A stretch of 62,235 nt of DNA from an uncultured Ruminococcus sp. (lineage in GTDB: Bacteria; Bacillota; Clostridia; Oscillospirales; CAG-272): the NCBI GenBank assembly GCA_902795355.1, contig CADBKZ010000002.1, positions 1 to 62,235 on the forward strand. The letters are read 5' to 3'. Within the stretch, counting starts at the first letter, position 1. The number at the start of each line of letters is the position of its first letter. Below, piece after piece: positions 1-8,107 of this stretch. A program made the position numbers and the translations under genes. Under the pieces are notes generated by a model that searched no databases, had not been told where the DNA came from, and was given only the letters and a program-made list of their open reading frames with translations.

Positions 1-148
1 TGGCGGCGATGCGCGGGGCTTTGGAGAGGACTTCCGCCGCGCTTGCGAGCTGCGCGGGGTCAATCGCCTTTGCCGTTTCCAGAATGGACGCGCTTTCGAT
101 CTCAAACGCTTGCAGGGCGGCTGCGATAACGGATTCTTTCATGTTCAT
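1..148 (-). CDS. SIS-domain sugar-phosphate isomerase-like protein, 5' part only
   Basis: Only the first 49 codons lie in the window; the gene runs off its left edge. The N-terminus (MNMKESVIAAALQAFEIES...) has the helical opening of KpsF/GutQ-type SIS proteins, in which an acidic helix (here EIESASILETAKAID) precedes the phosphosugar-binding SIS fold. The ATG at 148 follows GGCGGTGGT; a second ATG lies two codons later. It starts 12 nt after the AraA-like gene and is the seventh gene of the operon, so a role in converting a sugar phosphate fits. The SIS fold itself is outside the window, so the assignment rests on the N-terminal helix and the context. Confidence 0.5.
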   Translation of the reverse strand, partial: MNMKESVIAAALQAFEIESASILETAKAIDPAQLASAAEVLSKAPRIAA

Positions 149-160
149 ACCACCGCCCGC

Positions 161-1549
161 TCAAAGCAGGCCGCCGAACGCGGAAAGAACGGGGGTAATG
201 TCCGCGTCCGAATAGACTAGCGCGGCGTGATGGATCCCGCCCGCGCGGCTGTATGCTTCCAAAAATTCTTCCAGAGGCGCGTCGGGCAGGAACCAACCCG
301 CAACGATTCCCGTTTGCCGATGGTCGGCCGGCGTGCAAAGCATTTTTCCCGTTTGGAAGAAAACCGAGAAGCGGCCGTTGGCATCGGGATTGAGGCTGAC
401 GAACGTCGCCTTTCCCGCTTTGAACGGCGATAGCACGGTTGCGGGGTTCCCCGCGTTTCCGAACGTAAATTCCTTTTCGGACATCACGGGGCGACGGTCG
501 GGCGCGGAGAGCGCGACGTTGTATTCGCCCATGTGGCTCAAAAACAGCATGCCGTCCTTCCAATCGGGGCAGAAGATCTCGGTGAACGACACCTCTTCAA
601 ATACCGACATCAGCGCGGCGGTGAACGCGGCGGTAAGAACGTCGCCCTCGCCCGCGTATCCGACGCCGCGGCTCATGGCGATGCTCGCCTCGGCAAACGG
701 CATGGTGGGGAACGCGGTTCCCCGCGCGGCGGCCTTGAAATTCATGGTGAACGCGTTGAGCCTGTTTTCCTCGATCCAGCGGCGAACGGCAAGCGAAACG
801 CGCGCCGAAAAGCGGTAGGTCTCCTTGGAAATGTTCATTTCAAAACGGCCGGAATCGGCTTCGTACTCCGCGTCGACGTCGGCCTCGGTCACGGCGTTGA
901 GATAGCGGAAATCGCCGCAATCATAAGTCGTCGTTTCAATGCCGAGCTTTTTCATGGACTCCTCGGGAACGCGAAAATCCCCCATCCCCTCGAACGGCTC
1001 GCCGACGATTCCGACGCGGGAATGCCCCAGCGTATGGCGGATTACCGCGGCCGTTGCAAAATCGGTTACGCGGCGGCAAAGCGCGGCATATTGCGGGTTC
1101 TTCTCGTTGAAATACCCTGCCACAATCTCGTATTGCCGCCCGCGGCGGTGCAACAGGTTGCAAAGGTCCATTACCCCGTGGATCCCGTGGTTATAGAGCA
1201 TGCCGTCCGTATAGGAATAGGGTTTGAACTCGTAGTCGTAGGTGGTATCCAGCATCAGGAGCGGGAGATCGACCGAGCAGAGCGCGTCGATGGATTCGAG
1301 CGACGGCGAATAGGCCGCGTGCAGAGTGACGATCAGATCCACGTCCGCATGGCAGAATTGCGCCACAGCCGCCTCGAACTCGCGCCTGACCCGACAAACG
1401 GGAGCCTTGACCAGCTCCATGCCGAGGGCTTCGAGCCGCGCGGCGACCTCGGCCACATGGCGATTGACGGTTTCCCGCATGAACGGGGTGCTTTCATCAT
1501 ACGTCAGCACATAGAGGGGGAGAAACCCGACTTTCGGTTTTCTTTTCAT
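161..1549 (-). CDS. L-arabinose/L-fucose isomerase-family protein
   Basis: A 462-aa member of the AraA/FucI ketol-isomerase family, which interconvert aldoses and ketoses with a divalent metal. Visible family marks are GIHGVMDLCNLLHRRG near residue 125, PFAEASIAMSRGVGYAGEGD (metal-binding glutamates in AraA) and SHMGEYN (metal histidine in AraA). Length is a little under E. coli AraA (about 500). The ATG at 1549 was chosen over upstream starts because AAAGGAG stands seven bases before it and MKRKPKVGFLPLY matches the start of the fold. It lies 13 nt after YjbQ in the same operon as an FGGY kinase, so it probably makes the ketose that the kinase phosphorylates. The substrate is not readable; true AraA is less likely because the neighbours do not include araB/araD. 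Confidence 0.75.
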   Translation of the reverse strand: MKRKPKVGFLPLYVLTYDESTPFMRETVNRHVAEVAARLEALGMELVKAPVCRVRREFEAAVAQFCHADVDLIVTLHAAYSPSLESIDALCSVDLPLLMLDTTYDYEFKPYSYTDGMLYNHGIHGVMDLCNLLHRRGRQYEIVAGYFNEKNPQYAALCRRVTDFATAAVIRHTLGHSRVGIVGEPFEGMGDFRVPEESMKKLGIETTTYDCGDFRYLNAVTEADVDAEYEADSGRFEMNISKETYRFSARVSLAVRRWIEENRLNAFTMNFKAAARGTAFPTMPFAEASIAMSRGVGYAGEGDVLTAAFTAALMSVFEEVSFTEIFCPDWKDGMLFLSHMGEYNVALSAPDRRPVMSEKEFTFGNAGNPATVLSPFKAGKATFVSLNPDANGRFSVFFQTGKMLCTPADHRQTGIVAGWFLPDAPLEEFLEAYSRAGGIHHAALVYSDADITPVLSAFGGLL

Positions 1550-1562
1550 GGCGGGAACTCCT

Positions 1563-2057
1563 TTATTCGCCGATGACCATAACCTGAACGGTGCGGGTCC
1601 TCGCGCGCGTCTGGTCAAAGTCGATGAAATAAACAAAGCCGAACTCGCCGAGGTCCATTTCCCCGTCCTCTACCACAATGGTCTGGCTTCGGCCGATGAT
1701 GGAAGAGCGCAAATGCGCATCCGTGTTATGGCAGCCGCGGTTATCCTCGCCGTGTTCCTCGGCAAACGCCAACGCTTTGCTTTGCGGGTGCAGGTACATG
1801 CCCTCGCTCCGCTGGGTGGGAATGATGTTCTCCATAACGTTCACAAGGTCCTGCTGCAGGGTTTCCAGCCCCGTCATGGAAAGGTCGAACGCGCACTCCT
1901 GCGTGATCACGCTGCAAGTGGTATGGTGGGAATAGACCACCACGATGCCGTTGCGGACGCCCGACTCGCGCAGGGTCTGCTTGGCCTGCTCGGTTACGTT
2001 ATGGAACGTGCAGACCCGATCGTTGGACTGCACGGTGAATTTCTTGTGAAAAACCAT
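1563..2057 (-). CDS. yjbQ: YjbQ family protein (UPF0047)
   Basis: A 164-aa single-domain protein of the YjbQ/UPF0047 family. Diagnostic blocks are SHHTTCSVITQE near residue 45 and NTDAHLRSSIIGRSQTI near residue 110, with conserved histidines that cluster in known structures. E. coli YjbQ can replace thiamine-phosphate synthase weakly, but the physiological role of the family is unsettled. The gene starts 3 nt after the stop of the triose-phosphate-isomerase homologue, with GGGGA as ribosome site, and is followed 13 nt later by the AraA-like isomerase. Its place inside a sugar operon suggests a role in that pathway rather than in thiamine synthesis; that is inference. Confidence 0.9.
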   Translation of the reverse strand: MVFHKKFTVQSNDRVCTFHNVTEQAKQTLRESGVRNGIVVVYSHHTTCSVITQECAFDLSMTGLETLQQDLVNVMENIIPTQRSEGMYLHPQSKALAFAEEHGEDNRGCHNTDAHLRSSIIGRSQTIVVEDGEMDLGEFGFVYFIDFDQTRARTRTVQVMVIGE

Positions 2058-2060
2058 GGT

Positions 2061-2771
2061 TTATTTCCCCGCTTTCTTCAAATCGTCCGCGGCGCGTCTG
2101 GTGGCCGCGATCAGCTCGTCGATCTTCGCCAAGGGATCCTCGGCGTTCATAATGCCCGAAGCGGCGCCCGCGGCCTCGGAACCGGCCCTGATGAAATCAT
2201 AGACCTGCTGGCCCGTGGTAATACCCGCCGCCTGCTCCACCAAAATATCGGGATATATGGCCTTGATGGCATTGATGCAATCCTTTACATACCCCATTCC
2301 GCTCACGGCGCCGCCCGACCCGCCGATCAGCTCCGACGGCTCGGGGTTGATGATGTCGGGGTGCAGTTCGGCAATGGCCTTGGCCTCGGCGACCGTATCC
2401 GCGCAGGCGAACACCAGCATGTCCAATTCGTTGGCGCGGTCGATCGTCTTTTTGATCTGCGGGAGCGACATGGGCTTTTCGCAATGATTGACCACCACGC
2501 CGGCGGCTCCCGCCGCCTTTAACCCCTCGGGCAGAATATCCGCCATGCCGCGGCCGGGGCGCAGGGTGTCCATATACGGAGCAAGCACGATTAAACGCTT
2601 GGTGTGCTCCACCACGCGGCGGATCTCGATGGGAGAGGTGATAAACAGAACGTCAATGTCGTATTTTTCGGCGGCACGGTCGGCCGCCATTGCGTATTCG
2701 AGGACCTTGTCCCCGTAAATGTAATTCTTGGTCCCGATCTCGAAATAGGGGGTTCGGATGGTTCTTTTCAT
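2061..2771 (-). CDS. Triose-phosphate isomerase homologue (archaeal-type short form)
   Basis: A 236-aa TIM barrel closest in layout to the short archaeal triose-phosphate isomerases. Catalytic positions appear kept: Lys15 (GTKNYIYG, where classic enzymes have N-F-K-T-Y), His96 in VVNHCEKP and Glu144 in INPEPSELIG. The usual Asn before the catalytic Lys is Gly here, which may mean a changed substrate. The start ATG (2771) overlaps the stop of the FGGY kinase by 4 nt (ATGA), so the two are probably translationally coupled. TIM homologues also serve as tetrulose-phosphate isomerases in polyol pathways, and a kinase-plus-TIM pair in one operon suits that. Whether it is a second glycolytic TpiA cannot be decided here. 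Confidence 0.8.
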   Translation of the reverse strand: MKRTIRTPYFEIGTKNYIYGDKVLEYAMAADRAAEKYDIDVLFITSPIEIRRVVEHTKRLIVLAPYMDTLRPGRGMADILPEGLKAAGAAGVVVNHCEKPMSLPQIKKTIDRANELDMLVFACADTVAEAKAIAELHPDIINPEPSELIGGSGGAVSGMGYVKDCINAIKAIYPDILVEQAAGITTGQQVYDFIRAGSEAAGAASGIMNAEDPLAKIDELIAATRRAADDLKKAGK

Positions 2772-4255
2772 GATTTTGTATTTCCCTTCGCAGTTTCGCC
2801 GGCAAGGAGTTCCCGATACCGGCGGTATTTGGTTTGGTAAAAGGCGGTTTGTGCGGCGTCCGGAACATCGCGGATCGAAAGGCGCGATATGCCCCGAACG
2901 GCCTTTTCGAGCGACGGATACATGCCCGCGCCCACGGCGGCGATCATGGCCGCGCCCACGCAGCAGGTGTCGGGCTCGTCCGTTACCAGAATCTCGCAGC
3001 CGCAAATATCCCGAACGAGGCCGCGCCAAAGGTCGCTGTGCGCGGTCCTGCCCGCCATATACAGCCTTCGGACGGAGCAGCCGAGCGAACGCAGTTCATC
3101 CAGCACGGCGCGCACCTCGAACGCAACCCCTTCCATCAGCGCGAGCGCGATGTCGTAACGGTCGTGCGCAAGTTTGAGGCCGATCAAGCGGGACGGTTCG
3201 TTCGGGTCGGGATGCGGAAAGCCCGCCCCCGCGAGGTACGGCGCAAAGAACAGGTCGGCCGCGTGTTCCCTGCGGGCGGCCGCGCCCGCGTCCAGCGAGG
3301 CGTAATCCTCGCCGATCAGATTTTTATACCATTTCAGCGCGGAACCCGCGCTGACGAGCGACGCCATGGCCCCGTACAACCCCCGGACGGGGTGGATGCC
3401 CGGGGAAACGCGCGATTCGGAGAACAGCAACCGGTCGGTAATGGCGAGAACCACCCAAGCGGTTCCCGTTGCCACCATCATGTCCCCGTTCTCCACCGCG
3501 CCCGCGCCGAGAGAGGCGCAGTATTGGTCGTGCGCGCCGTTATAGACCCGAACGGCGGTTGTCAGCCCGAGATCCTTCGCGGCCTCGGCCGTTAGCGTTC
3601 CCACAAAACTCCCCGTTGGTTGAACGGCGGGAAGCCGGTCTTCCCCGATGCCGAGCGCGGAAAGGATCTTTCCGTCGTATGCGCCGCGGCGAATATCAAA
3701 CAGAATGCGGATGGCCTCGTTGGTCGGGTCGCCCACCGTTTTTCCGGTCAGGCGGCGGTTCATATATTCCAATGTGGTGGAAAAACACGCGGTTTTCGCA
3801 AACGCCTCGGGCCAATGCTCCCGCACCCAAAGAATTTTTGCAATGTCGTTGGAAGCGGTCGGTTTCCAACCGGAAGTTCGGTAGAGCGTTTCTTCCCCGA
3901 GCGCGCTGCACAATGCCGCGATCTCGTCGGCGGCGCGGCGGTCCATCCATGTCATCACAGGGGTCAGCGGGCGAAAATCGCGGTCCCAAGCGAGCATACT
4001 GCCGCCCTGCGTGGAAAGCGAGAGGGCCGCGACGCTCTCCGCGCCGACGTTCGCTTGGCGCATGGCCTCGGTTACGGCGGCGGCTGCGGCGGTATACCAA
4101 TCCTCGGCGGATTGCTCTACCTCGCCCGACGCGCCGAAACGAAGATCATACTCCCGATACCCTTTGCCGAGAACCGTTCCGTCCTTCCGGCAAACCGCCG
4201 CTTTGGTTCCCGTGGTTCCAACGTCCAGCCCGATGACTGTTTTTTCGGTTGCCAT
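2768..4255 (-). CDS. FGGY-family carbohydrate kinase
   Basis: A 495-aa kinase of the xylulokinase/glycerol kinase (FGGY) family, which phosphorylates sugars or polyols with ATP in the cytoplasm. The ATP phosphate-1 motif GLDVGTTGTKAAV starts at residue 9; AHDQYCASLGAG marks the middle of the fold and the C-terminal half carries MAGRTAHSDLWRGLVRDI and TCCVGAAMIAAVGAG. Length matches the family. It begins 3 nt after the TIM-barrel isomerase with GGGGGAG as ribosome site and overlaps the next gene by 4 nt. It is the phosphorylating step of this operon; xylulose, ribulose, erythritol or a deoxysugar are all possible substrates. Confidence 0.92.
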   Translation of the reverse strand: MATEKTVIGLDVGTTGTKAAVCRKDGTVLGKGYREYDLRFGASGEVEQSAEDWYTAAAAAVTEAMRQANVGAESVAALSLSTQGGSMLAWDRDFRPLTPVMTWMDRRAADEIAALCSALGEETLYRTSGWKPTASNDIAKILWVREHWPEAFAKTACFSTTLEYMNRRLTGKTVGDPTNEAIRILFDIRRGAYDGKILSALGIGEDRLPAVQPTGSFVGTLTAEAAKDLGLTTAVRVYNGAHDQYCASLGAGAVENGDMMVATGTAWVVLAITDRLLFSESRVSPGIHPVRGLYGAMASLVSAGSALKWYKNLIGEDYASLDAGAAARREHAADLFFAPYLAGAGFPHPDPNEPSRLIGLKLAHDRYDIALALMEGVAFEVRAVLDELRSLGCSVRRLYMAGRTAHSDLWRGLVRDICGCEILVTDEPDTCCVGAAMIAAVGAGMYPSLEKAVRGISRLSIRDVPDAAQTAFYQTKYRRYRELLAGETAKGNTKS

Positions 4256-4258
4256 GGG

Positions 4259-5089
4259 TTATTTGCTCTCCCCCGCAAGTTTGCAAAGGAAATCGCGTGC
4301 GGCAAGAATGTCGCGCACCTGCTCCTCTCCCTCGATCTCGCGCTCAATGATGTAGTTGCCCTTGTAGCCGACTTCGTTCAAACGCTTAATTACTTCAGGA
4401 ATGTTCGCAAGCCCTTCTCCGACCTTCACCTCTTTGCCGAGGTGTTTGCCGTCCGTGGGATAGAAGCCGTCCTTGATATGGGTATCCATCACATACTTGC
4501 CGAACACGGTGATGGCGTCCGCGGAGTTGGCTTTTCCGTAGAGGATCAAATTCGCGGTGTCCATATTGATGCCCACATTGTCCATGCCGATTTCTTCAAT
4601 CACACGAAGTAGTGTAACAGGCGTTTCCTGTCCGGTTTCAAAGAGGAAGTTGACTCCCAATTTCTTGAATTTTCCAATTACATACCGCAGAACGGCGACC
4701 ACTCCGAGGTATTCGGGGTCGTTCATGTTCTCCGGCAGGAAGCCCACATGGGTTGCCACGCGGGAAACGCCGATCTTCACGGCAAATTCCGCCGCCCTGA
4801 TCAGTTCTTCCGCTCTTTGCATACGGTAAGCGGGCGGAACCAATCCCAACACCATGGGGCCGCCCGTAAAGTTCCATTCCGAGGGGCCGGACCAGCCCGC
4901 CCAGAGCGTGGAGACTTCCACACCGGTTTCCCGAACGGCGGCGTTGATCTCCTCGGCCAACGCTTCGGTATAGGCCGTTGGATCCCAGCAGGAGATTTGG
5001 CAGCAATCCATGCCGTAGGAGCGGACTTCCGCGAGCTTCTTTTTCAGGTCGATCCCTTTTCGATACGTTACCAAAACACCGATTTTCAT
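4259..5089 (-). CDS. Sugar-phosphate isomerase/epimerase (xylose-isomerase-like TIM barrel)
   Basis: A 276-aa AP-endonuclease-2-type TIM barrel, the fold of tagatose 3-epimerase, hydroxypyruvate isomerase and inosose dehydratase. The four metal ligands of the family can be placed: Glu in FETGQETPV, Asp in NMDTANLILYG, His in MDTHIKDG and Glu in IEREIEGEEQ near the C-terminus. The ATG at 5089 follows GGGGGA by six bases. It sits 25 nt after the Gfo/Idh dehydrogenase gene, a pairing very common in inositol and rare-sugar pathways, so it probably epimerises or isomerises the oxidised sugar. The exact substrate is unknown. Confidence 0.88.
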   Translation of the reverse strand: MKIGVLVTYRKGIDLKKKLAEVRSYGMDCCQISCWDPTAYTEALAEEINAAVRETGVEVSTLWAGWSGPSEWNFTGGPMVLGLVPPAYRMQRAEELIRAAEFAVKIGVSRVATHVGFLPENMNDPEYLGVVAVLRYVIGKFKKLGVNFLFETGQETPVTLLRVIEEIGMDNVGINMDTANLILYGKANSADAITVFGKYVMDTHIKDGFYPTDGKHLGKEVKVGEGLANIPEVIKRLNEVGYKGNYIIEREIEGEEQVRDILAARDFLCKLAGESK

Positions 5090-5114
5090 ATTGTGTCCCC
5101 CGTTTTTATGGTAA

Positions 5115-6125
5115 TCAGGCTTTCAGAAAAAGGCGTTTTCCGCCCTCGTCCGCGCTCAGTTTCATGGCTTCGATAAGCCGGATGGTGTTCGCCGCGCTGG
5201 TGGCGGGATTCTTTTCATTTCTCGTTCTGCCCTCGATGATGTCGCAGAAATACGCGATCTCGCCCGTATAGCCGTCGTGTCCGGTCAGTTCGGGCTGGAA
5301 CGCGTCGCCCGCGCCCGCTTCGGGATAGACCGTGACCTTGCCGCCCTCGAACAGAACGGAAGCCTTTTCAAAATCCACCTTGTAGTAGGGCGAAAATTTG
5401 ATCTGCCCCGCCGTCCAACAGCCGTTGGCGGTAACGGGAATGTTCCCGTAGTAGAGATTGGTCTGCACAATGTCGTATTTCGTCTTGCAATCGCTCGCGC
5501 GGCAACTCACCGCGTCCGGCTCCCCGAAGAGGTAGCGCACCATGTCGATATCATGGATGTGAATATCCGTGATCGCGCCGCCGCAACGGTTGTAATCGAG
5601 GTACCAATTCTCCCATCCCCATGTGGGTTGCGCACTGTTGCGGTTGAAGAACGCGCCGAGGACTTTGCCGAAACGCCCGTCGTCGATGCAGGCTTTGAGG
5701 TATTCATATTCGGGGAAGAAACGCAGGCATTGCGCGATCATGAAATGCTTGCCGCTCTTCTTTTCGGCTTTCAGCATTTCTTCGCAGTCCTTGCTGTTGA
5801 GCGCCATCGGCTTTTCGCAAAGGACATTGTATCCCTTGTTCAGCATTTTAACCGCGAGTTCTTTATGTAAGAACGACGGAACGCAGATGTCCACAAAGTC
5901 GGGTTTTTCCTTTGCCAGCATTTCTTCAAGATCCGTGTAGCAACGGAAATCGGCTTTTTGCGTCGTGTCGCTTTTCAGGTTGATCTCCGCGACCTTTTCA
6001 AAGGCTTCCTTTCGGATATCGCAAGCCGCTACCAGCTTGACCTTGCCCTCTTTTTCGAGCTGGATATATCCGTTCTTATGGGCTTGCGCGATGCCGCCAA
6101 ACCCGATGATTGCCGCTTTCAGCAT
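5115..6125 (-). CDS. Gfo/Idh/MocA-family NAD(P)-dependent dehydrogenase
   Basis: A 336-aa oxidoreductase. The dinucleotide-binding motif GFGGIAQAH is at residues 8-16, CEKPMA is the usual E-K-P signature with the catalytic Lys, and DIHIHDIDMVRYLFG carries the active-site histidines. These enzymes oxidise a sugar or cyclitol hydroxyl. The ATG at 6125 was preferred because AAAGGAG stands just before it and the protein then opens directly with the Rossmann strand (MLKAAIIGFGG). It is the first gene after the promoter at 6149-6177 and heads the seven-gene operon that leaves the window at its left edge. Confidence 0.92.
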   Translation of the reverse strand: MLKAAIIGFGGIAQAHKNGYIQLEKEGKVKLVAACDIRKEAFEKVAEINLKSDTTQKADFRCYTDLEEMLAKEKPDFVDICVPSFLHKELAVKMLNKGYNVLCEKPMALNSKDCEEMLKAEKKSGKHFMIAQCLRFFPEYEYLKACIDDGRFGKVLGAFFNRNSAQPTWGWENWYLDYNRCGGAITDIHIHDIDMVRYLFGEPDAVSCRASDCKTKYDIVQTNLYYGNIPVTANGCWTAGQIKFSPYYKVDFEKASVLFEGGKVTVYPEAGAGDAFQPELTGHDGYTGEIAYFCDIIEGRTRNEKNPATSAANTIRLIEAMKLSADEGGKRLFLKA

Positions 6126-6148
6126 GTTCGTTCTCCTTTGATGAAATG

Positions 6149-6177
6149 ATTTTAACACAATTTTCGGACAATGTAAA
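6149..6177 (-). promoter_or_regulatory. Sigma-A promoter of the sugar/polyol operon
   Basis: On the minus strand TTTACA (6172-6177) and TAAAAT (6149-6154) are separated by exactly 17 bp. Predicted transcription starts near 6142, giving a short leader before the ATG at 6125. The stretch 6178-6227 behind it separates this operon from the hydroxyacid dehydrogenase gene. Confidence 0.75.
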
Positions 6178-6227
6178 TAGAATCAATCTATGAAAATATG
6201 GAAAATTTCCTTTTTTCCCATTTGCGT

Positions 6228-7238
6228 TCAAGTGGAGGCGCGGTCGGACATATGCGAGGCGTATTCCCGAGAAATTTCCAACTTCATCGGATCTCCCGCG
6301 GCAAACCGCAGTACGTCGTCGATCAACGCCATGGTGATGAGCTTGCGGCGGTCGAACGTGGGGCCGCCCATATGCGGGACGCAGAGCGCGTTCGGCAGGC
6401 GGCGCAGCTCGCTGTTTGCGGGGAGCGGTTCTTCCTCGTAAACGTCCAGCACCGCGCGGATGCGGTTGCGCTTCAATTCCGCAATCAACGCCTGTTCGTC
6501 AATTACGGGGCCGCGCGCCGTGTTGATCAGAATCGCCCCCTCGGGCATCATGCCGAGCAACCGCTCGCCCACCAGATGGTAGTAGGAACGGGTCATGCCG
6601 CAATGGAGAGAAACGATTTTGCAGGTGCTGAAAATTTCTTCGAGCGACGCGGTGGTAAACCCGTACTCCGCCTGCACCTCGGGCGTGAGATACGGTTTTT
6701 CCAGCACTTTGAAACGCAAGCGGAACGCTTTGCCCATGCGGAACAGATGGCGGGACGTCATCCCAAACCCGATAACGCCGACGGTCTGATCCAGAAGTCC
6801 TTCCCAAACCTCGCCCGCGTGGTACCAATCGCCCGTTTTGGTGCGATCCAGAAACTCGGGGATCCGCCGCAGAGCGGCCAAGGAATACGCAATCACCGAC
6901 TCGGCGACCGACTCGGCATACATCTCGTTCCCGCTGATTACGCGGATGCCGCGCTCGTAGGCCGCGTCCGACATTACGGGCGTGACCGACCCGCCCGTAT
7001 GCGCGATCAGCTTCAAGCGGTCGTTGCCTTCCAGCACGGCCTCGTCAAACAGGGTGGTTCCCCAACCCGTTAAGGCAACGTCCACGCCGCGCAAACGGTC
7101 GCGAAGCTCCTGCGGCGTGAAATTGCGCGCCATGTCGTTATACTCCACCTCGGCAACCGATTCCAACCGGCTGCGCACCTGTTTGGGAACAAAGCTCTCC
7201 CGAATGACGCCCTCGGGCATTGTTACGAGAATTTTCAT
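6228..7238 (-). CDS. D-isomer 2-hydroxyacid dehydrogenase family protein
   Basis: A 336-aa NAD-dependent dehydrogenase of the SerA/hydroxypyruvate reductase family. The cofactor loop is GVIGFGMTSRHLF near residue 153; the catalytic set appears as Arg in LINTARGPVIDE, Glu in DVYEEEPLP and His in CVPHMGGPT. It lacks the C-terminal ACT domain of true phosphoglycerate dehydrogenases. AAAGGAG lies four bases before the ATG. It follows the TetR gene by 60 nt on the same strand and probably shares its promoter, so the regulator may respond to its substrate. Related proteins in gut Clostridia lie beside glycan-use genes, but its substrate is not readable here. Confidence 0.88.
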   Translation of the reverse strand: MKILVTMPEGVIRESFVPKQVRSRLESVAEVEYNDMARNFTPQELRDRLRGVDVALTGWGTTLFDEAVLEGNDRLKLIAHTGGSVTPVMSDAAYERGIRVISGNEMYAESVAESVIAYSLAALRRIPEFLDRTKTGDWYHAGEVWEGLLDQTVGVIGFGMTSRHLFRMGKAFRLRFKVLEKPYLTPEVQAEYGFTTASLEEIFSTCKIVSLHCGMTRSYYHLVGERLLGMMPEGAILINTARGPVIDEQALIAELKRNRIRAVLDVYEEEPLPANSELRRLPNALCVPHMGGPTFDRRKLITMALIDDVLRFAAGDPMKLEISREYASHMSDRAST

Positions 7239-7298
7239 ATGGCTCCTTTCCCCGCTCGCCCGAGAGGCGTTTGGCGGGAAACGATTTTTTTCGATGGA

Positions 7299-7913
7299 TT
7301 ATTTTTTCAGATAATTCCGGATGCCCGCCTTAATGATTTCCTTATGCGCGGACACGAACTCCGGACTGTTCAGATCAACATTGAGCACATGCGGCAGGGT
7401 ATACCGGTTGGAAAAATAGGAGAACGCGCCCGTAATCAGCGCGAAAACCACCACTTTGCTGTTGGCGTCCTCGCGGAAAACGCCTTCCTCGCGCCCGCGC
7501 CGCACCGCGCCGCGGATACACTCGATGATCGGCGCCTTTACCGAAACCAGCGCGGGATTCTCCCGCACCGCACGCGCTTCGTTGAGGTTTTCCCACATGA
7601 TGATCTTGACAAAATCGGGGGTGTTGACCAAAAACTCGAAGTAGCGATCCACGATTACGTCCAACAGCTCCCGCGGGTCGGTGTAGTTCTGGATGATCTC
7701 GGCCTCGATGTTGGAGAGCAGCCGGTATTCATGCGCGATCACCAATTCATAGAGGTGTTCCTTGGAATCGTAGTATTGGTAAATCATTCCCTTGTTGCAT
7801 CCGGCCATATCCGCAATGCAATCCACGCGCGCTCCGGCATATCCCTTCTCGGAAAACTCCTTGATCGCCGCCTGCAAAATATTGGCTCTCGTTCGTTCTG
7901 CGTTTCGTTCCAT
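7299..7913 (-). CDS. TetR/AcrR-family transcriptional regulator
   Basis: A 204-aa regulator. Residues 5-55 form the TetR helix-turn-helix (TRANILQAAIKEFSEKGYAG, then VDCIADMAGCNKGMIYQYYDSK); the rest is the helical ligand-binding and dimer domain. The ATG at 7913 has AAAGGAG about 15 bases upstream, a long spacing, but no nearer in-frame start exists. The gene has its own promoter (8016-8044) and a 13-bp palindrome in the leader (7953-7965) that could serve autoregulation. The hydroxyacid dehydrogenase follows and is the likeliest target besides the gene itself. The ligand is unknown. Confidence 0.92.
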   Translation of the reverse strand: MERNAERTRANILQAAIKEFSEKGYAGARVDCIADMAGCNKGMIYQYYDSKEHLYELVIAHEYRLLSNIEAEIIQNYTDPRELLDVIVDRYFEFLVNTPDFVKIIMWENLNEARAVRENPALVSVKAPIIECIRGAVRRGREEGVFREDANSKVVVFALITGAFSYFSNRYTLPHVLNVDLNSPEFVSAHKEIIKAGIRNYLKK

Positions 7914-7952
7914 TTTGTGTTTGAGACTCTCCTTTTTCAGCGAAATTCCGTT

Positions 7953-7965
7953 CGGTTGACAACCG
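7953..7965. promoter_or_regulatory. Candidate TetR operator in the tetR leader
   Basis: CGGTTGACAACCG is a perfect inverted repeat of two 6-bp arms around one base, lying between the predicted transcription start (about 8009) and the tetR ATG (7913). Position and symmetry fit autorepression. No binding evidence. Confidence 0.45.
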
Positions 7966-8015
7966 TTCCACCCCGAGGGAGCGGAATTCGGCCATCAAAT
8001 AGATTTCTGAATTTC

Positions 8016-8044
8016 ATTATACCACTTTTTCCCATGAAAATCAA
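8016..8044 (-). promoter_or_regulatory. Sigma-A promoter of tetR and the hydroxyacid dehydrogenase
   Basis: TTGATT (8039-8044) and a perfect TATAAT (8016-8021) on the minus strand, 17 bp apart. The -35 box overlaps the tail of the terminator at 8043-8101, a tight junction between two transcription units. Confidence 0.8.
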
Positions 8045-8101
8045 GGCTGCGCCGCCAATTCGGGCAATTGTTGCCCGTGCGCGGCAGGCACAGCCTTTTT
8101 T
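8043..8101 (-). terminator. Three-tier hairpin terminator after the epimerase gene
   Basis: The stem is built from AAGGCTG/CAGCCTT (8043-8049 with 8091-8097), GCCGC/GCGGC (8051-8055 with 8081-8085) and CGGGCAA/TTGCCCG (8061-8077). On the minus strand it begins seven bases past the epimerase stop and ends in a U-rich tail (TTGATTTTC); on the plus strand it ends in six Ts, so it may act both ways. Confidence 0.6.
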
Positions 8102-8107
8102 GGGGGA

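Noticed and set aside
2768..2771. Possible frameshift between the kinase and isomerase genes.
   Set aside because: It is a normal ATGA stop-start overlap with complete domains on both sides; the same arrangement recurs at 14246, 42802, 48543 and 60274.
7299..8044. Possible antibiotic-resistance role of the TetR gene.
   Set aside because: The only co-transcribed gene is a hydroxyacid dehydrogenase; there is no efflux pump nearby.
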